This document shows positions 34,401 to 46,877 of a stretch of 64,000 nt of DNA, in pieces. A program made the position numbers and the translations under genes. Within the stretch, counting starts at the first letter, position 1. Every line of letters starts with the position of its first letter. The notes beneath the pieces were generated by a model. The model worked only from the letters and a program-made list of their open reading frames with translations, was not told where the DNA came from and did no database searches. This DNA is from Mansonella perstans (lineage: Eukaryota > Nematoda > Chromadorea > Rhabditida > Onchocercidae), in the NCBI GenBank assembly GCA_037074765.1, contig JBAMDO010000003.1, forward strand, positions 332,470 to 396,469. The letters run 5' to 3'.

Positions 34401-34887
34401 CAGTGATGTTGTGACAGCATTCAGGAATTTCTCATCATCAGCAGCAACTGTTGATGAATAATCAACAAGTCTTTTGATAACATCAAATGAATTATCACGC
34501 TCACCAGAACACTAAAATATAAAAATAATTCGTGTGCATTAAAAAGATCTAAATCTTTCTTTTTATCAACTAATAACATAAGAAAAAGAAGATTTTAAAA
34601 TGAACAAAATTCTTCATCATAATGAACAGAAGGAAAAAAAATTGATGTAAAACAAATTTAAAAATTGAAGAAAACCAAATTGAGAAGAAAGTTGAAATTT
34701 AAAAATTTACATCATATTTTGCTTTATGTTCTTTGGAGCACAGTAGTGAACAAGTACGAAATGAGCATCGTGGACAACGATATTTCCAGGAATCCTTACG
34801 ACACATATCGCATAATCGAATAGGTTGTGGTGTTGTTGCATTTTCATCAAATGTCGATGGTAAGTATTTCTCAGCTATTTCATCCAT
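31428..34887 (-). CDS. znhit6: BCD1/ZNHIT6, box C/D snoRNP assembly factor
   Basis: Nuclear factor for assembly of box C/D snoRNPs, by homology to BCD1/ZNHIT6. Eight minus-strand exons join in frame into 489 residues: 34711-34887, 34173-34511, 33685-33805, 33328-33509, 32966-33081, 32345-32543, 31943-32124, 31428-31581. The HIT zinc finger uses C26, C29, C38, C41, C46, C50, H54 and C60 (CDMCRK, YRCPRCSFRTCS). A Ser/acid-rich linker follows, then the BCD1 core with RRRIWLTIDSN, FWTIRMIFRREEQ and YVIDLSKTILDNTRNRFI (compare YELDPYKSLLDNLRNKVI in the human protein). Exon 7 encodes an RG/RGG-rich tail (about 379-430; SRGRSGGRGG and DGRGGRGSGRP). A longer-looking acidic reading of exon 7 in another frame is excluded because only the RGG frame keeps phase with both neighbouring exons. 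A TTCAG-type acceptor lies 20 bases upstream of the start. Confidence 0.9.
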
Positions 34888-34907
34888 AATTCTTGTAGTA
34901 TATATAT

Positions 34908-34909
34908 CT
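34908..34909 (-). promoter_or_regulatory. Candidate trans-splice acceptor of the BCD1 gene
   Basis: On the minus strand TGCTTCAG ends here, 20 bases before the ATG at 34887. No upstream exon is evident. This fits spliced-leader addition, but the DNA alone cannot separate that from a 5' UTR intron. Confidence 0.4.
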
Positions 34910-36241
34910 GAAGCATTTCACTTTCTACTATTATTCCAATTTTTCAAGAAAAAAAAGTATTTAATAATAATATTACGTATTGATATTTCGTAGAGATATT
35001 GTGATATGATTAGTTTAAAATTGCCCATATATTTTACAGCAAATATTTTAAACTGTGATAAATTTTAATTAAAATGAAGAAACAATGAATAGAATGAAAA
35101 TTAAAAATCAGATAACAAAATATATGCACATGGAATACAATAATACAAGGAGAGGAAAACTGGAAAAACTGGATGATGAACGTCATGATTTATATTCGTC
35201 TGCTCAAGTCTAACTTTATCATTTCATTCCCTATTCCCGGTATTTTCTTACATCACAACTTAATCATTCCTAATCCACCTGTGATAATGCGCAACTAGTC
35301 CCGGTATTTCCTTATACCACTTCCATCTACTCACCAGTAATCTATTCTTCATCAACCCGTGACAATCCCGCGCTATAAATGATGATTGGTTAGAAGACAA
35401 AATGCGAAAGTAATAGGCATCGCCCTGTACTGCTTCATGGTTTTGCTTAGACTTCCTTTTGTATTGCATTCATATTAATTGAGAATTTACTTATTACAGG
35501 ACTTAAATACTTAATTATCTATAAATTTAATATGAAGTTTATTTACTTGAATGTCTTCAAGAGTTGATTATATAAATACAATTTTTAAAAGCTGAACGAT
35601 CAAGATGATTTTATATATTTCTTCCACATTTGATAAAATGAAAATATCTAATTCAATTTAATCCAGAACACTTTTATTTAACTTAATTTTTTTTTTAATC
35701 TCTAGTTTTTTACGCTTTCAAATTTAAGCTTAATACTTGAGTAATGCATTCAATAAAACCTAAAAAATTATTCAGATACTTAATTCGAACTTTTTTATTG
35801 CTTTCTTTACAATAAATGTCATGCGACATTACCGTAACAGATGCTGACCTCAAAATTTTATTTATCTCCGTGATAAAATTTTCTAAATGGCCCAATTCTT
35901 TTCCCTTGAATGTACTAATCCTTTCTTTTTTTTTTTCAGATAATTAAAATTTTATGAACTTTAAAGAGTTTATGCTATTCTGTAATGCTATAATTTATCA
36001 TGATAATAATTTCTCAACATAATGATTGATGATTTATCAAAAATCATTTATTATGGATAATAAAAGCAAAATAGTCCACCGTAATGGGTAAACAGTTCAC
36101 TATTGTAATAACAAATACTATTTATGAAATTCGAATGGAATCAATCATTGAATTTTTATTACAGTAGTAATAAGAAACAGAAGAATAGATTATAATTATA
36201 ATTATAGCTTTTTGAATAAATACTGAAAAGTTGTTATGGAA

Positions 36242-36316
36242 ACGTTGAAAATAACACGTTTAATTTTTTGTTAAACGTTGAAAATAACACGTTTAACTTT
36301 TTGTTAAACGTGTTAT
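36242..36316 (+). repeat. Duplicated element ending in a 14-bp inverted repeat
   Basis: A 34-base segment (ACGTTGAAAATAACACGTTT onward) is repeated directly at about 36242 and 36276. In the second copy ATAACACGTTTAAC (36284-36297) and its exact reverse complement (36303-36316) flank a five-T loop, a perfect 14-bp stem. The first copy forms a weaker version. Confidence 0.85.
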
Positions 36317-37171
36317 AATTTTGATACTTTTGATATTTTATTGTTCACATTTCTTAGTTTGATTACATTCATAGTTGATGAATTTCTATCTAATATGTTA
36401 TTCCATTATTTACTTACAATATATATGTATATTTCCGCAGTAACTATATCGTTTAAAATCATTTCATCTGGTATTTCGCAAGTTGTCACTAAACCGCATA
36501 CATTTAGGATTGAGAAGAAAAGGCGGTGAAGAATATGGTTTCACTATTGGGTGCAGGGATTTTGGTACTCTTACCGTACTCCACTGCTCATTATATTTAT
36601 TGGATCTTTCTACAATCGTATTTTTTTTACAATTTTAGATTAAATAAAAAAAAGAAATTTTTTCCTCATGAAATGTACACATTATGAAGCGAAATTTTTA
36701 ACACTCTTTTTTTTTAAATTAATCAAAAAAATTTAAAAAAATTTTAAGTAAATGTTTTTTAGCAAAAAAAAAAGTATTTTATGTTATTCGATTTAAAATA
36801 ATTTTAACATTTTTTTTTTCTCCATAAATTCTTGAAAATAATTAAATTCTATCAATCAAATGATCATATCAGAATATAATTATCATCATTTAATAATTAA
36901 TACTAAATCACTCCTTTTTAATAGCATAATAGTTAAACATATTGTTCTTCAAAAACTTTCATTTTTCATTCAAAAATTTCAAAACATTTTAGATTTTTTT
37001 TTACTTTCTCTTCTACAATTTAATTTTTTTTCGTTCTAATTGAAATTGTTATCATATGTAAGTATAAAACATACATATGAAGTATTAATTATTTTTTTTT
37101 AATATTTAATTGACAGTACTTGTATTTTTCTACATTTCATTATTTAAGTAAGTTTTACATTATTTAAATTC

Positions 37172-37386
37172 TCATCACGTAAATTTGTTCTTATCACGTG
37201 AATTTGTTCTTGTCACGTGAATTTGTTCTCATCACATAAATTTATTCTTATCACGTGAATTTGTTTTTTATCATATGAATTTGGTCTTTATCATGTAAAT
37301 TTGTTTTTATCATCATGTAAATTTGTTCTTTTCATGTGAATTTGTTTTTATCACGTGAATTTGTTCTTATCACGTGAATTTATTTT
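37172..37386 (+). repeat. Tandem array of 18-23-bp units with CACGTG cores
   Basis: About eleven units of the form TTATCACGTGAATTTGTTC, spaced 18-23 bases. Five or so keep the CACGTG palindrome; others read CACGTA, CACATA, CATATG or CATGTG/CATGTA. The array lies about 600-800 bases upstream of the SAM synthetase start. CACGTG is the binding core of several bHLH factors, but function here is unproven. Confidence 0.9.
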
Positions 37387-37989
37387 TAGTTTTTCATATA
37401 ATTTCATACCATATGAAACATATGAAGACGAATGCATTTATATATTTTAGGTAATAATAAATGTACTTTGTAAACTGTTTGTTTTGATATTAAGAAAATG
37501 TAAATGATTGTTCAAAGTTCGCATTGTTAGTTTGATAAGGAAGCAATGATAAGACTGTAAAAAAGCATTGCTGCATTTTTCTTTTTTTTTTTTTTTTTCA
37601 ATAAAAATGAAAGGAAGAGAAGAAATAAAAGTTTAGGAAAAAAGTATTTCTTTTTTAATGAAAAGAGACGAAGAAGAATAATTAGAAATAAGTATGAGAA
37701 ATATGATAGGAGGAAGAAAGTTTATGTATAATACATGTATCACTGAATGATATGTGATTTTGAACTTTAAAATTTTGAACTATTTTTGATTGATTTCATT
37801 AAACATTATCATTCTGTACCATGTTTTGATTTATCCTCATGCTTTTTTTTTTCATTTTTTCTAATTTATCATTTAATTTTTAGGGCAGATTTTTTTTGGG
37901 TATCAACTGACACTGTGTCAATTGTTTCATCGTCCAAATTTGCGTCATTGTGATAACAAATAAACAAACGGAAGAAAATTTATCAAGAA

Positions 37990-40900
37990 ATGGCACATGA
38001 TGGATTTGGAATGCATCGGAATAGTTCCGGTTAGTTAGATGAAGAAAGAATAAATGTTGATTTTATTGATATTATTATATGAAAACATTAAATGAATCAT
38101 TTCATTTATAGGTATAGAACTGAAGATAATTATAGATTATGGAGATTTTTTGCAAAAATAGCATACCAATTTTCGAAATTCTTTGCTAAAACAAAATTTC
38201 ATGAAATTTAACTATGGAATATTTGAGTGGTGATATTTAAGACTATCATAATTATACATACAAATGGTTTAAGTTTTATTCACGAGGAATGATTTCAGTT
38301 GTATAATTTTATGTTTAAATGTTTTCAGAATTATTTCGTAATCAGCGATTTCTCTTTACTTCGGAATCAGTAAGTGAAGGTCATCCGGATAAAATGTGTG
38401 ATATGATATCGGATGCTGTTCTAGATGCTCATCTTGCACAGGATCCGAATGCGAAAGTTGCTTGCGGTATCTGAACAACTATGAAACATATTGTTTTTTT
38501 TTTTTTTTTTTTTTTGTTTTGTCCCAAATAGCTTATTGAATATTACTTTAGTAAAATTGCATATCATTTAATCATTTATAACTAATTAATTTTTAATGTT
38601 AAGTAAGAGCTTAATTGTAAGTTTAATGTGAGTTTTTTTTTTTCCAAATGTTAACTTTAATGTTAAATTACGTAGCAAAGAGCAGAGTGTAAGTTATTTG
38701 CCACGAAAGCAAGCAATGGATTTGACATAATTTTCCAAATGACATATTCATTTTTGCTTTATCCTTTGTTGATTAATTGTCATTTCAGATCAGTCTGACA
38801 CCGATTACGCACATTAAGTTAATTTCCTCAAAACAGCTAAAACTAACGTCCGTTTAAAGTTGTTACTTTCTTACAGAAACGGTAGCCAAAACGGACATGT
38901 TGATGCTGTGTGGGGAAATTACATCTAATGCAAATGTTGATTACTATCAGATCGTTAGGGATACGGTGCAACAGATAGGATTCGACGATTCCTCCAAGGG
39001 TCTATTATTAGAAATTTGTTGGATTGCTGCTGTTTTAACAACAGCAGTATTCTGAATTACTGTCTCAGAAAATCTCGAAACCACTAAGATTACTTGCTTA
39101 CGTCGAGGACAGCATTACATTTAGCAAGACTGATCTGAAGAAATGTTTTGCTCGTTTTTTTAAGCCATAGAACATATTGTTTTTATAGGTTTTGACTATA
39201 AAACATGTAATGTGATAATTGCATTAGAACAGCAAGCACCTGAGATAGCTGCTGGAGTACATCTGAATCGAAAAATGGAAGAAATTGGTGCCGGTGATCA
39301 GGTCCGTGTGCTTTTATTTTTTATTTCCTTTTAAAAATTTATTCCGTTCATCACTTTCGTTTCGATGTTGAATAGTATTTCTTGAAGTGCTCATTTAGAA
39401 GTTTATGAAAAGTGGCCCATCCTCGCACTTTCTGATAATCTTTTACAAAATTAGATTAGTTATTTTTTTGCTAAGATTATCACCGATTATGATGTACAGA
39501 ATGAATAATCAGTTACATTTTCGTTAACATTTTAAAAAAATGGAATATTTTTTGTTTTAAAATAATTTCAAATTATTCATCCTATATCACCGATAACTTC
39601 TTTGCCAATTAATTAATCACATACAACCTTGCAGCATTTTTGGTTAATTTAAAAAGATTTATTGCGAAATAATTCAGATTTTATCTTCAATTCTGTGCAC
39701 AATTCATTAATTTTTTCAGGGATTAATGTTTGGTTATGCGACGGATGAAACAGAGGAGCGTATGCCATTATCCTTGTTACTAGCTCATAAACTGCTAGCG
39801 CGGCTTCATGAGCTACGAAGAAATGGCATTCTTGAATGGGCTTTACCTGATTCGAAGTCACAAGTATTTTCTAAAACTATTTTTTATTATGAGGGATGAA
39901 GTAGAAATACAGGAATTAGCTAGAAAAAATTCTTGAACAATGTAACTCAAATTTATATTCATAATGACATGTTTGATGAGGTATTTTTCAGTGAAACAAA
40001 TCATAGTATATTAGAGCAAGAGTTGTTTAGCAATGAATTTTAGAATTAAAAAATATAGGCGAATAGTTTTTTTGGTTCAACTTACTTAATTGTGATAATT
40101 AGCAAATTCTCGCTTAATTGATTAAGTGCAGGTATTAGTTTACACTGAGATCAAAGCAGTGCATATAATCATTTATACTTCTGATTTTTGACAAAAATTC
40201 ATCTAAAAATGTTAGCACATTTCTTTCCCTCAATGGTTATTCCAGCAATAAGTAATAATCGTAATGAGCAATTTTATCTACAATTAAAACAAATTGTTTT
40301 TTTTTTTTTTTTTCTTTTTCACCAACTATTGCAATTCAGGTAACGGTGGAGTACAAATTTGAATATGGAGCGTGCATACCAGTTCGAGTTCATACAATTG
40401 TCATATCAGCACAACACAGAACTACAGCTACATTGGAAAAAATTCGGGCTGATCTTATGAAGCATGTGATAAATGTAAGGTTTTTTACTATTTAAGATGT
40501 GTGTTTATGTGTTTGTGAATGTATATATATAGGTATGCATGTACTTATGTATATATGTATGAATGTATGTAGATATGTACATACGTATATATGTATAATG
40601 TAGTATGCGTATATATATGTATATGCTCATATCTTGTTTGAAGTTATCCAGATTTATGGATTAAATGAATTTATACATTAAATTAATGTTATTTTAGAGC
40701 AATTATTAAGTTTTAACTTTTTTTAAGGAAATTTGGTGGTATTGTTAGAGCTAAAATTGTTGAATTGTAAAATTGTGCAGGTCCAACACATTCTATAATT
40801 ATTTTTTTAAGTATTTTGTTTATTTGTTGAGTAGTTTTTCTTATGCAAGTTTACTGTGAATATTTGTTTAAATTTTGTAGGAAATAGTTCCGCAACATTT

Positions 40901-42144
40901 CATGGATGCAGCTACGAAGTTCTATTTGAATCCATGTGGCAGCTTTACGGTCGGTGGACCACGAAGCGATGCTGGCCTAACTGGTCGTAAAATAATTGTA
41001 GACACGTATGGTGGTTGGGGTGCTCATGGCGGTGGCGCATTTTCTGGTAAAGATCCGACTAAGGTATAATATGCTTATTTTTGCAGTAACTTTTGGATTA
41101 ATTATGAATAACATCTCGAAGATATGTATAAAGTTCTTTGGTTTGCAATAATTCACTCAAATCTATATTCAATATTTATATTGTCTATCCAAATGTTTAG
41201 GTGGATCGTTCTGCAGCTTATGGCGCTCGATGGGTTGCCAAATCGCTTGTGGATGCTGGTATTTGTAAACGGTGCTTGATTCAGGTTATTGTTTATTTAT
41301 CTTCTAATGCGAATGAACAAGCTATAGTGGATGTGCTTTATTTAGTTTTCTGATGATCTGTTTTACAAGAGAGGTTGTTTTTCTATAGCATTTTAAATCG
41401 AAAATTGAATTTTTATTGTTTCTCTGTGATAATCAGTAAAATACTATATATTTTTACAGGTGTCGTATGCTATCGGTATCGCTGAGCCGCTTTCAGTAAC
41501 AGTTGTCGATTATGGAACGAGCAATTTAACAGAAGATGAATTGCTGACAATTGTGAACGACAATTTTGATTTACGGCCAGGCGTTATCATTCGGTACCGT
41601 GATCAGTCAAACTTTCACATTTCTTAACAGAATTTAGTGGGAGCTGTAAAGGATCTAAATTTGATCGATGTTTGAAAATAGATTTGTAGTTAAAGCAACA
41701 ATTGTAAATGGGAGTTTTTGTTAATTGTTATTATGTTTACATTTCTTATAATTTAGAATTTGTGGCATTAAACAGGCCGCGATCATTCCAAAATTTAGCA
41801 AGTATATAAAGTCTAAGTCAGTTAAGGCAGCTTGTTATTAATGACAGGTATAATATGTGGATAATGTTATTTCAGGAGAATCAATTGATTCAGTGTTTTT
41901 TGCAAATCCCAGAATTTGATATTTTGCTTTTTCAAAATACGGTTTATCAGAAGTACATTTTAGTGAGCTGGATTTATTAAAGCCAATCTACAAGGAAACC
42001 GCACGTAATGGGCATTTCGGGAAACCATTGTTTGCGTGGGAAAAATCGAAGAAGCTGACCATACGACCGGAATTCATGGTTAAACTACAAAGTTCAGAAT
42101 TCTCAAATGGAGATATGAAACGTAATGGTTTTAACATTGCTTAA
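37990..42144 (+). CDS. sams: S-adenosylmethionine synthetase
   Basis: Cytosolic enzyme that makes S-adenosylmethionine from methionine and ATP, the donor for most methylation. Ten exons join in frame into 424 residues: 37990-38029, 38329-38466, 38877-38999, 39189-39301, 39720-39863, 40340-40474, 40881-41063, 41201-41284, 41460-41593, 41964-42144. Signature elements are intact: GHPDK at 31-35 (ATP site), [15 protein letters not shown] near 134-148, and the glycine-rich [12 protein letters not shown] loop ending at residue 292, followed by [15 protein letters not shown]. The chain aligns end to end with animal MAT1A/MAT2A (about 395 residues), with an extra tail of about 28 residues after KKL. 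The start at 37990 is the only ATG in frame with the first donor. Nothing indicates decay. Confidence 0.95.
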
Positions 42145-43451
42145 TACTATATTTTTTGTCATGTCAATAATCCAGAGGCTTTGTACTTTCTCTTTTTCAG
42201 GAAATTTTTTCATTTTCTATGCCCGAAAAAGTGCAAAGGGCAATTTAATATTGTGACATCTTTTTATTGTTTTGTTTTTATTTTCATTTTTATTTTTACG
42301 TATATAATTTCTGAATTAGCGCTTCTCAGGACATTCAATGTTTTTGCTGAACAAATTACAAAAAATTATATACGGCATATTTTGAAATATGTTTTAAAAT
42401 ACTGTTTTTAATTAATGAATTGAATCCTACTGCTACTACGACTTGAGAGGAATTTCTCCCTAATAATCATGCCTTCCAATAATTTCGATTAATAATTTAT
42501 ATCTCTTTCCTATTTCAGTTAATTGATTTGAAACTAACAGAATTTTTGTATTGGACATCAAAAACATTATTACTATAAAGCATTAAGAGATTGGTGCCCG
42601 ATATATTGTTGCGAAAACCGTTAATATGGCATTAATAGGAAGTTAATAGAACGTTAATAGGAATTCATTCTTATCTTTTTATCTTGCACCTTATGCTGAA
42701 ATTAGAAAGATACTATTTTGATTGACATCAATATCATGTGTTGTTCTTTGTTATCGTGAAATGTGGAAGTTTGAGCGGTACTGCCCTGTTAAGTGTTGAT
42801 AAATCTTCCAATTTCTCGCCAAAGTGACAATCATTAATGTATCATCGCTAAATGGAAATAGTCGATGCCATATTTCAAATTAAATTCGAAATTTAATCTA
42901 ACAATAATCAAATATATTTTCGAGAGTCTGACCTAATTTATCTTAACATTTACCATTTAAGTCTAAGAAAAGAAAATTGCTAGATTGGTACTCAGATGTG
43001 CAAATAAATAAGGAAACGATTATGAAACGAATTAATAGTTTCCACACTTTTCTTAGTCATGGATCACTATTTGTAGGAGTGACCACAAGATTCAAAAATG
43101 ATGAATTCTGTTAATTTGAAAATAAGTTTTAATCACGACTTCTAAAGTATTAGTTAAAAAGAAAGCAATCCTGCCTGTTTTTTGCTCACCACGTCACAGC
43201 ACTTGTGGAATTATTGCTTTGAATTATAATTAATGAAGAACAAATAATGTACGTCCAGTGGTAATTAAAAGTACAATTTCATTATTAAAATGTGATGAAA
43301 TATTTTAATAGCTTCCAGACTGGATAATCTTGGATTAACTGTTGCAGGGAAACGGGAAGCATAACATTAATATAATTATAGGTAATACAACAGCAAAAGT
43401 TCATTGAAAAAAAAGATCAAATATCTAAGAAGAATCTGCAAATCCCTACAG
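42145..43451. other. Intergenic region between convergent genes
   Basis: No coding frame of substance. The hydrophobic, Phe/Tyr-rich frame at 42181-42411 is typical of translated AT-rich DNA and starts inside the presumed 3' UTR of the SAM synthetase gene. Confidence 0.6.
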
Positions 43452-45228
43452 CTACCTAGCTGCTGCTTTCTTCGCTTTCTTCTGTAATGGAGCACAATCA
43501 AGTTTACCACGTATAATTTCTGCTCGTACACCTTGAAGATCACGTCGGCGTCCACCACGTACCATTACCTATAATATGCATTGCAATAATGAGAAGAGAA
43601 TTAGAAGTCAAATTTTAATCCATTTTTCTCTGAAATTTTACATACTTTTGAATTGGAAGAAAATTCAATAATCTCTGTATAAGTTTGTCCAAACAATCTT
43701 ATAAAATTTGGATGAAAGGAAATTATGGAATGAAAACAGAAAGCTCCATTTTACAATAATAATAATTTACTTTTGAATTAAAAAAAAAAAAAAATGATAT
43801 GAGCAGGAAAGACATCATTTCACCTCTTTTCTAGTTTTTGTACCAGATACTTATTCAACAGAAATATTTTCTATTTCTTTTTTTTACAATAAAGCACTGC
43901 ATTTGTCAGCTCTCTTGAATTTTCTAATAAATTTTATGAGAAGATATTTCAAAACAAAAAGAAATTAAGAAAATCATCTTAGATAGAAATAATGCCAATA
44001 AATATATAAGCAGCTTCATATTTTTCAAATTTTCAATTCAGTTAAAAGTCCGCATTTCTTTATTTTTCATAAAACTTAGTGATAGGTTTCAGCGATGGTT
44101 TTTTCTTTTTCTTTCAGTTTTTTTTCAGTTTTTTTTTTTCAGAGCAAAGCGTATCTCTTGTACTGATTTTGTCATGTTAAGATATCAATACGTATTGAAC
44201 TAAATTTGAAATGAAATAATGCAAACATTTATCGATTACAAAAATCAGTTTGTTAAAAATGAAAAAACCTGTGAATGCTCTTGCAAATTATGGCCAACAC
44301 CTGGGATATAAGCGCATACTTCCTTACCATTACTTAAACGCACCAATGCACACTTACGATTTCCCGAATTGGGCTTCTTTGGATGCCTTATCAGAGCTAT
44401 AAATAATTATTTGACCATTTCATTGATTTAATTTCTTCAAATATCTTAGCCATAAATGATTCCATAAGTTTCATAAGTGAACATTTGAAAAAATAAACAT
44501 GTCTATGCAAATATAAATATTACCGATATAAATTAAATGCAAACATGAGTTCAATGTCGAGATTGAAATTACTTTTCTATAAAAAAAAAAAAAAAAAAAC
44601 GAAAAATATACTTTTTAAAACAATCCCTTTGAAATGATTGAAACCACGAATCGCTGTATGATCTCTGCTACGACTTCGACGTTTAGGTGGTCCATCCATT
44701 TTATGCATACGCTACAAAAATTCCATTCCAATCTACTTCATTTAAAAAAAAAAAAAAACTATGGATACCAAATAAATACATTTTAAGGAATATCGATATT
44801 GAAATATTAATTTAATTATTTATATATGTTTAACAATTCTCATCCGTTTAAAAAGTATTTGATTATTATTTAATGAAAGAGACAACTGAAGAATAAATTA
44901 TTCAAAAGTCAATTGATAATTATGAAATTAAAACTAAGAAGGATTAAACTGAAAAAGGATCAAATGTTCAAGATATCAAATGCAAAAAAATATTAGATCA
45001 AAAGTTGCAGATAATAAAAATTATTAAATGCTAAAAAATCTAAATATGAATTTGCATGTAAAACAATGTCAATACCTGTAAAATTTCTTCACTTCCATAA
45101 CATTGTGTCGTATGGATGTTGAATTTATGCATGATACTGCTAACAATAGCTAACTGACCAAAAGTAGGCAGGAAGTGACCGATAGCGAAACTTCTTTGTG
45201 GCCAAACAAACAATTTATTTGACCACAT
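43452..45228 (-). CDS. mrps-12: Mitochondrial ribosomal protein S12
   Basis: Small-subunit mitoribosomal protein of the uS12 family, at the decoding centre. Four minus-strand exons join in frame into 165 residues: 45076-45228, 44612-44711, 44269-44396, 43452-43568. The core shows the family blocks [40 protein letters not shown] and [19 protein letters not shown], matching human MRPS12 almost without gaps. The first exon is hydrophobic and basic and is presumably the mitochondrial targeting part. The PNSxNRK loop expected near the ribosomal A site is intact. The tail KKAKKAAAR is strongly basic. It lies downstream of two other minus-strand genes, one also mitochondrial. The exact start is somewhat uncertain, because the targeting region is poorly conserved. 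Confidence 0.93.
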
Positions 45229-46877
45229 AATGATGACTACTTAGGTAGAACAAGAACTATTTACATCTAAACTGTATTCAGTTAATAATTACCGATCTCA
45301 TACCTGAAATGAAATACATAAATTACCCGAAAACTCAATTTACTATATTCATTGACAAACGCATACTACTGTATTTTGCCATCGTAAATTAATAAATGTA
45401 TCACTTAAATGTCAACAGTAAGTTATGTGTCTCATAGTTAAATGTCAGTACTACGACTAACGGTATTTATAATCTAAAATTTGACAATAATTTGAATTTT
45501 CGAAAACTATTGAAATTATTTCGGGAAAAGCAAATAATAATTTTGAGATCGTACAAAAATTTTGATAATTGAAATATTTCAATAAACACGAAATATACCA
45601 AATTGATCATCAAAATCAAAAACATTAAAGTACAATTTATTAATTGCTTGTATAAATTAAAATAAAATCGACTTTAACAGACAATAAATCGTTAAAAAAT
45701 ATCCTTAAATCGATGCAAAACACAAAGACAAAGATACATATATACAGGAAAAGATAAAATTTATCAAAACATATGTACAAATATAAAATGATACCAATAG
45801 AGAAATCTAAAGTAATATTAATATTTCTTCAGGTAGCAATAAGTAGGTATATGAATATATGAGGCAATGTGAAGCACAAAATTATGATAAAGGCAATAAT
45901 AATAATAATGGTGATAAAAGCAATAATCAATCATCAAAATAATCATAATGACAATAATAATTTCAAGAATATAATCAACTCATGGACTTTTATGAACTCA
46001 TTTTTGCCATTTTTAATTTGATTCAAAATATGGCATATAGTGAGATTTAATTGATACAAGCATTAACTGATTTGACGGAATCTTTATGATAGATACTAAT
46101 TTAGTCGCTTTTGCTTGGCACCTTAAAGGCAGCAATAAAACAATTAGTACACAAAAATATAACGAATAGCTGCCAAAAAATCATATAAAACCTTATAAAA
46201 TAAATAAAACAAAGGAAGCAAAATGATAATGTCAAAATCATTGTAAAATAAGGATTTTTTCTCCTAAAATAATGAAGAATATATACACAATGATGTGGAA
46301 AGAAAAAATATATATAATCATTGCACAAACTTAGCCAAAATATGGTGAAAAAAACAAAGCAATGGACCAATATTCACTTTGTTTTGAACTTTTCCAGTAT
46401 GAAACATAATATCACAAAATTGGAGGTTAAATCTTAAAATCTAAAAATCATAACTAATGATTTACAATTAAAATCATAACTAATGATATTGAATATCAAA
46501 AAATATAATTGAGTAATTACAAATAATAAAACTACGAAATTATATTCCAAAAATCATACTATAAAATGTAAAATGATTTTAAACGCTAAAAATATCAGCA
46601 AAATTAGATTTGCCGCATCTTTCAGTAATATAGAACTGATAAATATAAAACTAAAAGAACTTATTAACACACCACTAAATAACTATACCGATTTATCCTC
46701 ATTCTTAAATATAGTTATTGTTTTAATCGACCTCAATTGCAGTTACATTGATAATGTCAAGAGACTTTTCCTTACAATAAAAACTTGATGATTCTTACTA
46801 AAAATTCTATTTATTAATTAATTCAATGAACAGGTGCCTTTTGTAATGAGGTATTTCAGTCGAAGGATGTATTTTTT
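45229..46877. other. Spacer between S12 and the JmjC gene
   Basis: AT-rich with small AAT/CAAT-rich simple repeats at about 45895-45965. Short frames here (for example 46101-46370 minus, 46573-46788 plus) have no recognisable domain and a composition typical of non-coding DNA. Confidence 0.55.

Larger units (their letters stand above)
34888..37989. other. Divergent intergenic region between BCD1 and SAM synthetase
   Basis: Upstream region of both flanking genes, which are transcribed away from each other. It holds a hairpin pair at 36242-36316 and the CACGTG array at 37172-37386. A slightly GC-richer patch at 35190-35470 has a short minus-strand frame without recognisable homology. No gene is supported. 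Confidence 0.55.

Noticed and set aside
35260..35469. Minus-strand 69-codon frame in a slightly GC-richer patch
   Set aside because: No homology, no splice partner and no conserved motif; kept only as a remark in the spacer entry.
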